DNA of 64,000 nucleotides from Buxus sempervirens (GCA_947561395.2 OX387185.1:21829866-21893865); one strand, 5' to 3'; positions 1-11,964 are shown, numbered from the stretch's first letter. Program-made: numbers and translations. The notes: a model not told the origin generated them from the sequence alone.

Positions 1-1144
1 GCATACAACTGGTGGCTGCATAAAGTATGCAACACTACCTTAAGATGACCTTCATGCTCTTCCCTTGTCCTTGAATAGACCAAGATAGCATCTATAAAGA
101 CAACCACAAAGTGGTCCAGGTACTCGTGGAAGATCCGGTTCATCAAGTCCATAAAGACTGCCGGGGCATTCGTCAACCCAAACGGCATCACCAAAAACTC
201 GAAGTGGCCGTACCTCGTACGAAATGCTGTCTTCTCCACATCATCTGGAGCTACTCTCAACTGGTGATAACCTGATCTTAGGTTTATCTTATAAAACTAG
301 GAGGCTCCCTTCAACTGATCAAAAAGATCGTCTATCATTGGCAACAGATACTTGTTCTTGACAGTCACTTGATTCAACTGTCTATAATCAATGCATAATT
401 TGATACTACCATCCTTCTTCTGCACAAATAAAACCGGTGCACCCAAGGCAATGCACTGTGTCTAATAAATCCCTTTGCCAACAAGTCATCAATTTGTATC
501 TTCAACTCATCATATTTGGGTCTAGACATTCTATATGATTGTTTGGAAACAGGATATTCGGGTCTAGACATTCTATATGATTGTTTGGAAACAAGATGCG
601 TACTAGGCACAAGTTGGATCTTGAATTCCAACTCCCTCGGGGGTGGCAACTCAGGTAAATCATCCAGAAATACTTTTGTGAACTCACAAACTACTGGAAC
701 TTCTTCAATACTCAACTCCTTGACCTTCATTGGTTCTACTTCAACCGAAGCAACCAAACTGATGCGGGTATTCAACCCTTGACTCATGAAGCAATGGATT
801 GGAATATCTGGTTTATGAACTGTGATTGACTTGTTATGACAGTCAATAATCATAGGGTGTCTTGCCAACCAGTCCATACCCAAGTTCACGTCATATCCAC
901 TAAAATTTAGACTGATCAAGTCTCCAGGCAACTCCATCTTGCCTAATCTAATCATACAGTCCTTATAAACTGTCTCTACCTCATTGGTCTCACCCAAAGG
1001 TGTATAAATAGACAACACAGACTCCAGGCGAGAAGGGACTAACCCAATATGGCATGCACAATCAGGCGTAATAAATGAATGGGTAGCTCTTGAATCAAGT
1101 AAACTCATGGCAGAATGACCAGAAATAAATAGAGTACCTCCCAC
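1..1144 (-). pseudogene. Ty3/gypsy pol remnant (protease and reverse transcriptase), element A
   Basis: Decayed protease and N-terminal RT of a minus-strand chromovirus; the rest of pol lies left of the window. The protease active site near 1090 reads LLDSRATHSF where the family has DSGATHSF, so the catalytic triad is broken. The linker typical of Ty3/gypsy follows (VFLDDLPELPPPRE), then RT blocks in shifting frames: [28 protein letters not shown], and near 90-100 FIDAILVYS where active RTs have [10 protein letters not shown] 42-bp in-frame tandem duplication sits at 518-601. Frameshifts near 300-480 break the frame. This copy cannot encode an active enzyme. Family assignment is secure from motif order; the Tekay clade is inferred from similarity to element C. 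Confidence 0.85.
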
Positions 1145-2547
1145 AACTGTCGATACATCTGGCCTGGGCTGAATGGATGGAGCAACTGCAAAGGTTCGGG
1201 CCTGTAGAGGCTGTGGCTACAGTGGTGCGAGCTGTGACCTCTGCTCTACCTGTCGTGGTCCACCTTTATCCATATGCCTACCCTACTGCCTTGGGCCTCC
1301 ACGACCTCCCCGGTATGGATGTGGCCCCTCTGGTGTCTAGGTGGGGCTGTAGTGGGTGGTGCCTCTGTCGCCTAATATGGTTTACTTTGAAGCAACTTAT
1401 AGGTGGAAGGATGCAGGCACTCGTGTATCCGGTGGCCATGCTGCCCACAACGGTAACATGCTCCTACTGGTGCAAAACATGGTCCAGGCATGTAAAATTT
1501 GCCGCATCTCTGGCAACTAGCACTGAAAACCCTCTGGCTCGACTCTCCTCCAGCCTGGACCCCTTCACTGGGTCTCCTCTGATCACCAGGAATATATCTC
1601 TGCCTGCCATCTCTGTCGAGATACCTCCTCTGTCCCTGTGCTGGCCTAGGCAGCACCCTCTGTGCTCTCACCTCCTCGGTTCCCCTAGACTGCGTCCTCT
1701 CAACTACCATAGCTCTCCTCATAGACTTGGAGAAACTACTGCTCAGGAACACCTCCACTTTGTCCCTGATGTCCCGTCGAAGGCCTCTCTCAAAGTGTCG
1801 AGTCTTCTTGCCCTCAGTATCGACGATGTGCAAGGCAAATCTCGATAACTCCATGAAACTTGCCACATAATGAGCCACAGACTAGCTCCCCTGAGATATA
1901 TGGAGGAACTCCGCCTCCTTATATATCCTCACCTCCTCAGGAAAATATCGGTCAAAGAACCGATCCTTAAACTCCTCCCAAGTATGTGGGACTCCCTCAA
2001 CAGCTATCTTTGTCACCACTGACCTCCACTAGAAGTCAGCCTCGCCTTCTAGAACATAGGTAGCCAAGCCTACCTTGTCCTCCTCTTGGCATCCTATAGC
2101 TGTGAAGATCTTCTCGATCCTCAACAACCATCTCTCCGCCTCCATGGGATCAGGATGCCCATGAAAGGGAGGAGGAGACATCCTCCTAAACTGCCTCATA
2201 GCGTCAGCTATCTGATCACCTCTCTCATGACCGAGCAGATTCTACCCATGCTGATGGTTCACAACAGCCTGTTGCTGGAACAACGTGGACACCTCGCCCA
2301 AGACTCTCCAAACCTGATCTATATGTTCCCTAGTAACTGGGACATCGAGTGGGGAACCAAGTGGAATTTCTGCAGTAGCTGGAACACCAGCTGGAGCTGC
2401 AATAGGTTCCTTAGTTGGGACATCAGCTAGATCTACAACCTGGTCAATAATTGGATCCTCCGCCGGGATATCCGTGGGATCATAAACAGGAACATAGGCA
2501 GCTGCTGCTGCCGCTCTACAGGCTCTACCTCTCAATCTAGGAGCCAT
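1145..2547 (-). pseudogene. Ty3/gypsy gag remnant, element A
   Basis: Gag of the same minus-strand element. An ATG at 2547 opens a frame of about 100 codons with an Ala-rich start (MAPRLRGRACRAAAAAAYV) and the helix VWRVLGEVSTLF, matching element C gag ([12 protein letters not shown]). The capsid-like middle is spread over several frames. A frame from about 1878 to 1372 carries MELSRFALHIV (compare LSRFAPHIV in C) and a CCHC zinc knuckle, CYRCGQHGHRIHEC, which binds packaged RNA in working elements. Several frameshifts separate the start from the knuckle, so this is a pseudogene. The 5' LTR and primer site follow immediately to the right. Confidence 0.8.
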
Positions 2548-2954
2548 ATCAACTGAAATTTAAAACACATTCAATTAACATAAGAGAATCTACATGCATT
2601 AGCAATGACAAAAGAAAAGAAATCCAAATGAATACTTATGACTTCATCACTACCACTCCCTTCAGTATATCTGCAGCTATATGAAGGTCGGGGCGATTGT
2701 CACGAAAATTCCTTCACTAATTTCTTCATCATAATATACATGTAGGTATATAGTTATTTCATGCAAAATTTAGCTAATTAGCTATCCCACTTGTATAAGG
2801 TTAATCACTTCGGTATATATTCAGCACTGGCCAATGCTTCACATTAGCTCAATATAACCAAATACAATTGGCTCATTACACACAATCACATACGATAATC
2901 ATAATAATTACTCAACCAAAAATAAGGAAACGAATCCCTAAAACAACCTAGGGG

Positions 2955-2965
2955 TTCTGATACCA
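2955..2965 (-). other. Primer-binding site of element A (initiator tRNA-Met type)
   Basis: On the minus strand this reads TGGTATCAGAA, the usual sequence complementary to the 3' end of plant initiator tRNA-Met. It lies a few bases inside the LTR end (TG of the inner LTR end at 2971), which fixes the element's orientation and the inner edge of its 5' LTR. Confidence 0.85.
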
Positions 2966-3294
2966 AAAATTGTAACAACCTAGAACCTAGTATGCCTTTC
3001 CAAGGCACTCACCTATCCCCGGTCGTCATGGGTTGGTCTTTCAACCTAGTTGAAGTGCGGATAATTTAAAATTTTTCCCTAATGAAGTGATAGTGGAAGA
3101 ACAGTTCATGCTTATGCATATCACAAGTGTGTAGATATATAAAAGAAGAGATACAACAAGTCCCGTGGATGGACTTACAAGACAAATATATGCTAATTTG
3201 CCTATTACACAAGATAGGTTCTAATCACTCCTCTCAGTTATAAGGTTTACAAGTCCAAAAATATACAACTATAATGTACAAGAAAAGTAAGGTC

Positions 3295-3389
3295 CTATGT
3301 AGGTTGGTAAAAATCCTCCTCTCTATACCCTGGTGCCTTATCCTTTCCTTTGTCCCCAATCCAGTCCTTCACACCGGATGTCGACAGCT
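3295..3389 (-). other. Putative conserved 3' exon/short frame in LTR A
   Basis: Begins right after a pyrimidine tract plus CAG and, read with two bases completing a split codon, is open for 30 codons to TAG. It contains STSGVKDWIGDKGKDK and ends REEDFYQPT. The same frame in LTR 11587-14138 reads STSGVKDRAGDQGKEK and REEDYYRP. Many of the codon differences between the two are silent. The donor-side frame at 7213 is open in the phase that would join it, but an upstream frameshift separates it from the rest of the purine-rich frame. Coding status is inferred. Confidence 0.45.
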
Positions 3390-4944
3390 CTGAAAGCAAA
3401 ACAATAAAACAACTTATGAAACGAATGTCTGAGTAAGCAACACATGCATGCTCGACCATTGACGTTAGGCATCCTTACATCGATTACCCTTGACGTATAG
3501 GCATCCATGCTGATTCCCCGTAGCAATGGGCATCGACCATTGATGTTGCTTGGTGCCGGGATGATATAACAATATACGATAACACAAGAACAATAATACT
3601 TGGTTATGGCATTATATACAAACACACCTACTTAAATTTATGGATCTATAACTTAAGATTGTTCATTATATAAGTGTTCATTCAATCAATTTCATGTGTC
3701 AAACCATTCCATCATGCAAGTATAATCTCAAGGGTAGCTCATGGCCTTACCCAAGTCAATCTTGGGCCAAGCCCCTTTTTCATTACCTTATGGAACTCGG
3801 GCCACTGCCCTCCATATAAATAACATCAATAGCGGGCCATTGCCCTTTTCATATCATGCCAAACAAATGGGCCAATGCCCTAAAATAGATCACATGCTTA
3901 CAAGAATAATCAATAACAAAAAGATACATTTACGGCGTTAAATCTTGCATTTCACACCTTACTTGGGCAACCTAGGCCCCTACTCTTTGGAAATAGGTGC
4001 AACTTTAATTGGGCTTTGGTTTTCTACTTCCAATGATCATTTGGAAGGTGTTCTAAGTTGTAAGACCCTGAATTTTGTGAGTATTTATTTATTTATTTAG
4101 TTATTTATTCTGATGTATAAACTGTGTTTATCAGGTTATTTTGTGGTTTGAGGGCTTAGCCCATACTCATATGTACAGGCGTTATATAGCCATTTTTCCG
4201 AAAAATAGTAGTATTATCATTGGTATTCTTAAGGTGTAGTTATGTGATTTTAAACGCGAATAGATGCTGAACAGGTAGTGTCTTCCGTAGGCGAGCATGC
4301 ATAGGATCAAGAAATGGGAGAGTATTCGAGCGAGCATGTAACAAGTAAGTAGACGAAAATGGAAAGTAGGGTTCGGGTTTATGAGAATGCGCTTAGCATA
4401 ATTTCGGCAATATTTTCGTTAACTCTGGACATAAGGAGAATTGGCGATTTCGGCTGGAGGGCGACTAGGGCTTTCGTTCGTGAAGGACCATCTATCGCAA
4501 GTGCTGGAAGAAGGAGTTCGGAGCTGAATTTACTTGGGTTATTTTCCCTCTGCTCGAGAAGTTTAGTTCGATAGGTTTTTCATTCGCGCGCGTGGCCGAG
4601 AAGTGATCGGCCGGGGGTTTTCTCGTTCGGGAATAAGCACAGGTGAGTAGCACTGTTTTATAACTGGGTTTGTGTTTTGGGTTTTCTCGAGCTTATTCGG
4701 ATGCATGTTTTGAATATTTAGTGATAGTATGAGGTTTTCTGTTTTTTCTGGTTTTCGGAAAGTTGCATGAACAGAGTCTCCGGATTGAAGTTTTAATTGA
4801 AAATGAAAGTGTTTAGATTAATTTCAAATATGGTTGGGAAGTGTTCTGGGAGTATTAGGAGTGTATTGGAGCAATTACAGACCTAAACCAACCGGCCAGA
4901 CTTGTAGATCTTGGAATAACAGAGAAACAAAAATCACAGGGGGT

Positions 4945-5215
4945 ATCCGCCCACCTCGCGCTCACCGGCGTTCACCTCGGAGGTAGGCGCCCTGTTAAAA
5001 ATGACCTACCGCCGATCTCGCGCCCACCTCGCGCTCATCTCGCGCGAAGTAGAAAACAAGGCGCCGATCTCACGCCCACCTCACGCCCACCTCACGCCCA
5101 TCTCACGCCCATCTCGCGCTCACCTAGCGTCGGGTGAGCGGCAGGTCGTTTTTGCCCATTTTCTTCACCGCCGACCGGCGCTCACCTCGCGCCCACCTCG
5201 ATAGGTGAGCGGCAG
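4945..5215 (+). repeat. GC-rich CTCGCGCCCAC block of family 1
   Basis: About 270 bp of irregular CTCGCGCCCAC, CTCACGCCCAT and GCTCACC words and their complements in otherwise AT-rich sequence. Repeated at 46565-46825, 53205-53475 and, inverted, 43480-43740. Confidence 0.85.
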
Positions 5216-6169
5216 ACCTATTTTGCTTACCGAAATGGAATTTCTGACTTGACCAAGAGTATTTGCACTTCTTAGGGGTTAAACCACTTCACTATTCACT
5301 TGGTTAGGAACCTGGGAAACCATTTTGCCTATGAAATTAATAGAGGAAAATTTTGTGAACATCTTATGAGTTTCAAGTTGGGTTTAGGTTACTTATGAGT
5401 ATTGTGCCGGACACCGAACTAGTAAGAGTTACCAGTTACTTTTCCTTATTCTATACACTGCTTTGATTGAGAAGTTCTTGTATTTCTGGTTTCACTTGTT
5501 GGAAACTTTATACGTATTGAATGGTTTTCTTGGGTATGAATGGATTGAGTTTTACTTTCATATGACTTGTGTTATGGAAATGAGAAAGTACTGAATGTAC
5601 TTGGGGTACTGCGTGGTCCAGAGGGACAGGTGATGAATTGTGATGAGAAATTACATGATGTGGAAATGAATGGTTTGTTTTGATATTGAAATCGAGATTA
5701 TACGATGTTTACTGTTTTGGTCTAGCTTGTCCTGGATCCAGATGTTTAAGCTTAGTAATGTGATGTTATTGTTGGTTGTTGGAATTGCATGGCCTTGTGT
5801 GTTGCCACGACCGGTGTAGAGCAGCCAGAAACCCTGAGTAGGCCTGGTTGTCAATGCAGAAACCCGGGGAGTAGGCCTGCATTGGATGACGAAACCCTGA
5901 GTAGGCCGTCATTTCAGAGTATCCGAAACCCTGAGTAGGCCGGAACTGTGTACATGGAGGTGTGGAGTGTCTACTTGGCATGTTTAATTTATCAACCAAA
6001 CGATAGTCATGACATTGACCAATCGATGCGTTATTGTATTTAACTGAGATGTGATTTGTTTGAATTGAACTTGGGAAATTGATGTTGGCTGGTTAAACGT
6101 ATTGTAGTGTTGTCGATGCATAGTTTTAAAATGTGATTCAACTATTTCTGCATGCATGTGCTACTCGCT

Positions 6170-6288
6170 GAGATATTCGTATCTCACTATGTTGTTGTTC
6201 TATTTTTTCAGATACTCGTGGTGAGGCGATTACTGGGGTAGATCCTGCTGAGGCATATAGGGAGGAAGACTACTATTACCTTCCTTAG
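6170..6288 (+). other. Hairpin, acceptor-like site and short frame in family 1 LTR
   Basis: GAGATA-TTCG-TATCTC (6170-6185) is a perfect 6-bp stem with a TTCG loop. A T-rich tract ends in CAG at 6211; from 6212 (two bases, then codons) a frame of 24 codons to TAG at 6286-6288 reads TRGEAITGVDPAEAY and then REEDYYYLP. It is identical in 54473-54549 and, at 42498-42422 on the minus strand, differs at three positions, two of them silent. In this family the upstream frame before the donor at 4642 has a stop, so a full protein is not seen. Confidence 0.5.
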
Positions 6289-7877
6289 ACTTGTAGGTTA
6301 TCTGTTCCGAATTTGAGAACTTGAATTAATTGAGATGTATTAAAGTAATTGGGAATGAACCATATGATTTCAGTTCAGTTTAAATGTTGAAATTTTGCAT
6401 AAATGGGAATGTGCACTCTGTTAGGTTATAGATGTATGATTATCCAGCGATCATAAATTGATTAACGATCTTTGCCTAACCTCCGTGAGACGTGTTATAT
6501 CTTTAATGAACAACACGGATCCGGGGCGTTACATAAGTGGTGGAATGACATTATCCCATTCCTATAACAATCTGGGTCATAAACTCTCTATAAAACCTAT
6601 TTCAGTAGAACGTACCCAAAATTTGGGTTATTTGGAATTTTGAGATAATTCCTGTGGGTACACTTCTTAGACACCTAAGCCCTATTTTTACATAGGTTGG
6701 ATTCAAATAAAAACAATCCGTAGTTGGATTTGTACCAAAATCCCAAAACACTTAAAATCTGCCTAGGGCGCTTGAATGCGCACTCGAGCGTTGGTTTGGG
6801 CACCCGGCTTAGCCTGAAAATCATCTCTCGGGTTCTGAGTTTTAAAAAAAAAACACAGGTGGGGTGCTCGATAGGGCACTTGAGCTCTAATGAGCAGCCT
6901 CGCCTTAACTAGAATCTAGAATGGGCGCTCGACATCGCACTTGAGCACTTTGTCAGGCGCCCTGGCGATTTTCCCAGGTCACGATTTTTTTGAATTTCGC
7001 ACCTTTCTAGGTTTTCTTCAATCTTACTTATTTCTATGGTTTTGAGTCTCTAAATTATCTCTAGAATGTGTGGATACCTATTATTTATCAAACCCCAAAC
7101 AAATCTCTCTCCTATTTGCAAAGAAACTCATGTTTACACAAAACCCCCAAATTCCCACATTTCATATGAAAATGAGAAAACCGAAAATCTAGGTTAGGAG
7201 GGTGTTGCTTACCTCTAGTAATCAACCAAGCAAGTCTTCTTATTTCAACAGCAAGCCACGAGTAGCACCTATTTAGCTCTTTGGTTGCTTTCTTCACAAA
7301 CCCCGAAGAAAACCCCCAAACGAAAATTTGAGTTCTCTTTGTCCTTCTCTTGCAAGAGTCTCTTTAAGTGACTTAATAGAGGAAGAGAGTGTGATGAGGA
7401 GAAGAACAGAGTGTAGAAGAGAAGAGAGAGAGAAAGAGAAAGAGAGAGAGAGAGTGTGGAAGAAGAGGATGAAGAGAAGGGGTTGTTTCAATCGTATGGG
7501 GCAAAAACCTCCTTCTTTGGCACTTAAGACAATTTTTCCCTCACTTGCTCTAAGGAAAAATGCCAAGTTTGCCCTTCTCCTTATGAAACACCAAAATTTA
7601 CCCTCTTGCCATTCTCCTCCTACTGCACACAGCAATTACAACTAAGCCATTCTTCATTTCACATGGAATAATGTATTTAATAACTTAGGAATTGCTCAAA
7701 CAGAAGGAAGGCCTACCTTTACACATTTCTAATAAACCTGGACTTAGCCACTTGACTAGCTTCAAGTCTGGGCTTCTCCCATTTCACCTTCACAATATAA
7801 AATACAATTTTTAGAATTTACCCAAAAGTTTATTGCTTAATCACTTAAACAAATAATCAGAAATCTGGGGTCTCACA

Positions 7878-8475
7878 CCTACAATGGTATATGATGGTTT
7901 GGTTTTGGTTTTTCTTATTACACCTTTGTGTTGAAAATCTTGTTGATGGGAAAGATTATATCTGCTGAAATGCTTTTATTTGATTACTATTTTATTTGTC
8001 GAGATTGTATCTTGTTTTCTTGTTTACTTTATCGAGCAAGAAAAAATGATTATCTTTATGTGTAAGCTGTTTATTCATGTATAGTGTTACCTACTGGGAT
8101 ATTCGTATCACATCCGTGTTTTGTTTTGATTTGTTTTTCAGCTAATCCGTGAGAGGGAGACTTGGGGTTTGGTTCTCAGGGCAAGTTTGCTGATTTTTTC
8201 CAAGAGGATTATTACTATCCTGAGTAATTATTGTTTTGAGGTTGATACAGATGATAGATACCTTCGATTTCTTATTTGTTTATTTTATGGATTGGATGAT
8301 TATGGGAGTGAAAGTGATAGAACCTATTTACCAGACTTTGATTTATTTTGATACGATGGTCTGGATTACACTTTTATCCACGCTTGTTGGTTTTTATTGA
8401 TGATAAATTTCCGCACTCTGGTATTAATTGTTGAATGAATTATATTTGATTGTCTGATAATTAGATGCTTTGGGT
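7878..8475 (+). mobile_element. Truncated 5' LTR of element B
   Basis: From CCTACAATGGTATATGATGG this matches the 3' third of the element B 3' LTR (16311 to about 16910), including the CAG acceptor at 8141 and short frame 8142-8227 ending EDYYYPE-stop. The upstream part has been displaced by element A. The match ends around 8475 (GATGCTTTGGG); the last 60 or so LTR bases and the primer-binding site are missing, so a deletion has removed the LTR end. Confidence 0.8.
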
Positions 8476-8849
8476 CTAGTATTAAGTATTAAGCTTTATA
8501 CAATTGGGGTAATGTAATACTTATATATGTATATGTGAGTAGATAGGTGTATATGTTATCTTAGTTTAAATTTAAGCCAGAATTGAATCTGCATGATTTC
8601 TTCCCATATTTTATATAGGTGCACATATATTGAAAGGATTGGTCATAGCAAGTCATGCCATTCTATTTTGAGTTATTTTTGTAATTTATTTGTGGGAATG
8701 GATATTGACGACAAGGAATTATAAGTGATTAAAGTTCTGAGTTATTTGAGTATGGATTGTTAATTTAGAAAAGTAATGAAAACGCAATGTAAACGTAATG
8801 GTTTTGGAAGTTAAAGGATGAAAGCCCAGTCTGATCAGCTTGAGTTTCT
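8476..8849. other. Gag-deleted junction in element B, no gene seen
   Basis: AT-rich sequence between the truncated LTR and the first protease codons. Element B has no recognisable gag, zinc knuckle or primer site here, so roughly 1.3-1.5 kb expected by comparison with element C has been lost or decayed beyond recognition. Confidence 0.5.
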
Positions 8850-11586
8850 TAAGGACTTGACAGCTTTGAGCTTTGGGGATTTTGATGTTATATTGGGGGT
8901 AGATTAGAGTTGCCACAGGATTTGATAGCACTGGAGATGGGGGAGTTTAATGTCATCTTGTGTATTGATTGGTTATTCCGACATCATGTTACTTTGGATT
9001 GTTATAGAGGGACTGTGACAGTTAATGGGCCAGATCAGAGTACGCATTGTTTCCAATGTGAGGGGTTGAGGTCTCATATAGGACTTGTGGCGTCCATTGT
9101 GGCAGAGGAGCTGAGGGGCGACTCACCTATCATTTCAGATGTGCCAGTAGTTTGGGATTTTGCTAATGTCTTTCTGGATGATCTACCTAGATTACCACCT
9201 ATTAGGGAGGTTGAATTCAGAATTCAGCTGTTACTTAGTACAACTCCTGTTTCAAAGCCACCATATAGGCTTTCAAAACCAGAATAAGATGAGTTGAAGA
9301 AGCAGATAAATGAGCTTCTAAAGAAGGGATACATTAGGCCGAGGGTGTCACCATGGGGTGCACCAGTTCTTTTTGTTCAGAATAAGGATGGTAGTATGCG
9401 TATGTGCATCGATTATAGGCAGCTTAATCATATCACAGTTAAGAATAAGTACCCACTGCCTAGGATTGATGACTTATTTGATCAGTTGGGAGGCGCGTCT
9501 TGGTTTTCCAAGATCGATTTGAGATCGGGCTATCATCAGTTGATGGTATTAGAGGAGGATGTAGAGAAGACGGCATTTCATATGAGATATGGGCATTATG
9601 AGTTTTTTGTTATGCCATTTGGGCTGACTAATGCCCCAGCTGTCTTCATGGATCTTATGAACAGGGTTTTTCATCCCTATCTTGACAGTTTTATAGTGGT
9701 GTTCATAGATGATATTTTGGTTTACTCCAACACCAGTAAGGAGCATAGTGGGCACTTGAAGGTGGTATTGCAGATTTTGAGGGACCATCAATTGTATGGA
9801 AAATTTAGCAAGTGTCAGTTTTGGTTGAGACCGATATCCTTCTTGGGGCACATTATTTCAGGTGATGGTATATCTTTAGACCCTGATAAAGTCAAGGTAG
9901 TAGTAGAGTGGTCTAGACTCACTACAGTTATAGAGGTCCGTATTTTTCTTGGTATGGCAGGGTATTATAGACTCTTTATAGAGGGTTTTTCCCGTATTGC
10001 TGCATTGTTGTCTAACCTAACCAAGAAAGCGGTAAAATTTTGTGGGATGATAGATGTGAGCAGAGCTTCCAGGAGTTGAAGCAAAGATTTATCACTGCCC
10101 CAGTGTTGATTGTGCCATCTATGGATGAGGCATTTGCCGTGTATTGCGATGCTTCTAGGATTGGTTAGGGTGTGTATTGATGCAGTAGGGCAGAGTGATT
10201 GCCTATGCATCTAGACTTTTGAAACCCCATGAGAAGAACTACCTTACGCACGACTTGGAGTTGGCAACCATAGTTTTTGCACTAAAGTTATGGAAGCGTT
10301 ACCTATATGGGGTAGAGTTTGAGATTTTCTCCAATCACAAAAGCTTAAAGTATTTGTTTTCATAGAGAGATCTTAACATGAGGCAGTGGAGGTGGATGGA
10401 TTTACTTAAGGATTACAGGTTTACATTACAGTACCATCTCGGTAAGGCGAATGTCGTAGCAGACGCCTTGAGCCGCAAGAGTTCAGCTGAGGACCTGATT
10501 GCCACTCTAGCAGCATTTATGACTAGTCAGTGCAGATTGGTAGACTCAGTTAGAGATTGGCAAGGAGAGTTTATTTTGCCTCAGGATAGTGTGATCAGGG
10601 TAGCACATGTACAGTTAGAACCTGATTTGATTCAGAGTATTCGGAGAGACAATTGACAGATCCATAGTTGATTCGGACTAGAGAGTTGATGGTAGAGGAT
10701 CTGAGACTGCTACAAATTTTTAGAGAGAGATGGCTTACTGCTATTCCGAGGTCGTATTTGCGTACCAGATGATGAGGAGATTAAGAATAAGATTCTGACA
10801 GAAGGACAAAGATCTAGGTATGCAGTACACCCTGGGAGTACAAAGATGTACAAGAATCTTAAGGCTATTTATTGGTGGTTAGGAATGAAGAGAGAAATTG
10901 CAGAGTTTGTGGCCAAGTGTTTGACATGTCAGTAAGTAAAGGTCGATCATCGTAATCCACATAGATTATTTCAGTCACTTCCCATTCCTGAGTGGAAGTG
11001 GGAACATATTACCATGGACTTTGTGTCTGGGTTGCCATTGTCAGCAAAGAAGGAGGATGCCATTTGGGTGATAGTAGACAGACTGACGAAGTCGGCATAC
11101 TTCTTACCTATTAGCAGTTCACAGTAGTTGAAGTCTCTCGCAGAATTATATGTTAAGGAGATTGTGAGACTACATGGAGTGCCAGTTTCTATAGTTTTAG
11201 ACAGGGATGAAAGGTTCACCTTTCATTTTTGGACAACATTCCAGGGAGCCATGGGTACGAAGCTCAGTTTCAGCACGAGCTATCATCCTTAGACAGATGG
11301 TTAGTCTGAACATACCATACAGACTTTGGAGGATATGCTTAGGTGCTATGTATTGGATTGGGGTGGCAGCTGGAGCCAGCATTTGCAATTAGTTGAGTTT
11401 GCCTACAATAACAGCTACCAAGCAAGTATTCATATGGCACCTTATGAAGCACTTTATGGTAGGGTTTGTAGATCCCCAATATGTTGGGCGGAAGTTGGAG
11501 AGAAACAGTATATTGGACCTTAGATTGTCTAAGATAGTGTGGAGAAAGTTAACTTGATCAAGCAAAGATTTTTTACAGCCCAGAGT
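8850..11586 (+). pseudogene. Ty3/gypsy chromovirus pol remnant, element B (protease to integrase core)
   Basis: Plus-strand pol in pieces. 8850-9286: C-terminal protease (EFNVILCIDWL) and linker (VFLDDLPRLPP), ending in a TAA. 9294-10079: RT with [31 protein letters not shown] and an intact FIDDILVYS, then a frameshift near 10045. 10080-10660: RNase H with [20 protein letters not shown] and ADALSRK, with several stops. 10690-11586: integrase with HPGSTKMY, CLTCQ, the DDE core (MDFVSGLP, LDRDERF) and the LEDMLR segment, with numerous TAG/TAA stops in place of Gln/Glu/Trp codons. An inserted solo LTR cuts it at 11586; pol resumes at 14139. Non-functional, but the RT catalytic Asp pair is present. 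Confidence 0.9.
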
Positions 11587-11857
11587 TGTCACGCCCTGGA
11601 ACCAAGTCTGCCCCTCCAAGGCACGACCTGTCCCAGACCGTGGCAAGTGGGCCCTTATACACTTAACAAAACACGGAGGATTTTAAAATTTTTCTGTACA
11701 AGTGCTAGTGCAACAGTTTATACATGTGCATATCAAAAGTGTGATCATATATACATTTCTAAGACGAAATAAAACATGAGAGTTTAGTTACAAAAGACGG
11801 GTGACTAATCACTCCTCTCAAAGGTAATGGTTTTACAACTCAAAATTATACATATAT

Positions 11858-11964
11858 TTACAAAAGAAAAACATAAGGCCTATAGTAATCTTCTTCTCTA
11901 TACCCGATGGCCTTTTCCTTTCCTTGATCCCCAGCCCGGTCCTTCACACCGGACGTTGATGGAT
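11858..11964 (-). other. Putative conserved 3' exon/short frame in LTR 11587-14138
   Basis: Follows TTATCTTTCAG on the minus strand. Read with two bases completing a split codon it is open for 34 codons to TAA and contains STSGVKDRAGDQGKEK and GYREEDYYRP. It is the homologue of 3389-3295. The upstream open frame 13870-13564 ends one base into a codon at the donor AGAG/GTAAGC, so splicing would join the two frames without shift. No RNA evidence is available here. Confidence 0.5.

Larger units (their letters stand above)
4059..6533 (+). mobile_element. Solo LTR, family 1, TSD TAAGT
   Basis: A 2475-bp LTR from TGTAAGACCC to CCGGGGCGTTACA, flanked by TAAGT at 4054-4058 and 6534-6538. No internal region, so it is a solo LTR left by LTR-LTR recombination. 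Close copy of 52319-54794; related to 42173-55091 (minus) and 45696-48426. Inside: donor-like ACAG/GTGAGTAGC at 4642, GC-rich block 4945-5215 built on CTCGCGCCCAC/GCTCACC units, four tandem GAAACCCTGAGTAGGCC units at 5829-5942, hairpin GAGATATTCGTATCTC at 6170-6185, TTTTTTCAG at 6211 and a short frame to 6288. Confidence 0.95.
2971..7877 (-). mobile_element. 5' LTR of element A, interrupted by a nested solo LTR
   Basis: Minus-strand LTR running TGTGAGACCCCAG (right end, 7877) to GGTTGTTACA (2971). Removing the nested LTR 4059-6533 and its duplicated 5 bases leaves about 2.43 kb. Reading in element orientation: a purine-rich segment (7640-7320, reverse complement of the AGAGAG tract), donor-like AGAG/GTAAGC at 7213, a GCGCTC-rich block (6960-6760), four GGGC-NNNN-GCCC hairpin units (3880-3760), acceptor CAG at 3392-3390 and a short frame 3389-3295 ending GYREEDFYQPT-stop. 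The right edge abuts the element B LTR, into which A appears to have inserted; its own target duplication (CCTAC at 7878?) cannot be checked because the other end is outside. Confidence 0.85.

Noticed and set aside
516-782. Plus-strand frame with repeated GLDILYDCLETG
   Set aside because: It is the antisense of the duplicated segment in element A RT; no independent support.
5001-5204. Arg/His/Pro-rich frame (also near 53262)
   Set aside because: Arises from the CTCGCGCCCAC repeat block.
8169-8351. 60-codon plus-strand frame
   Set aside because: Out of phase with the conserved REGDL/EDYYYPE frame in the same LTR segment and not shared with its sister LTR.
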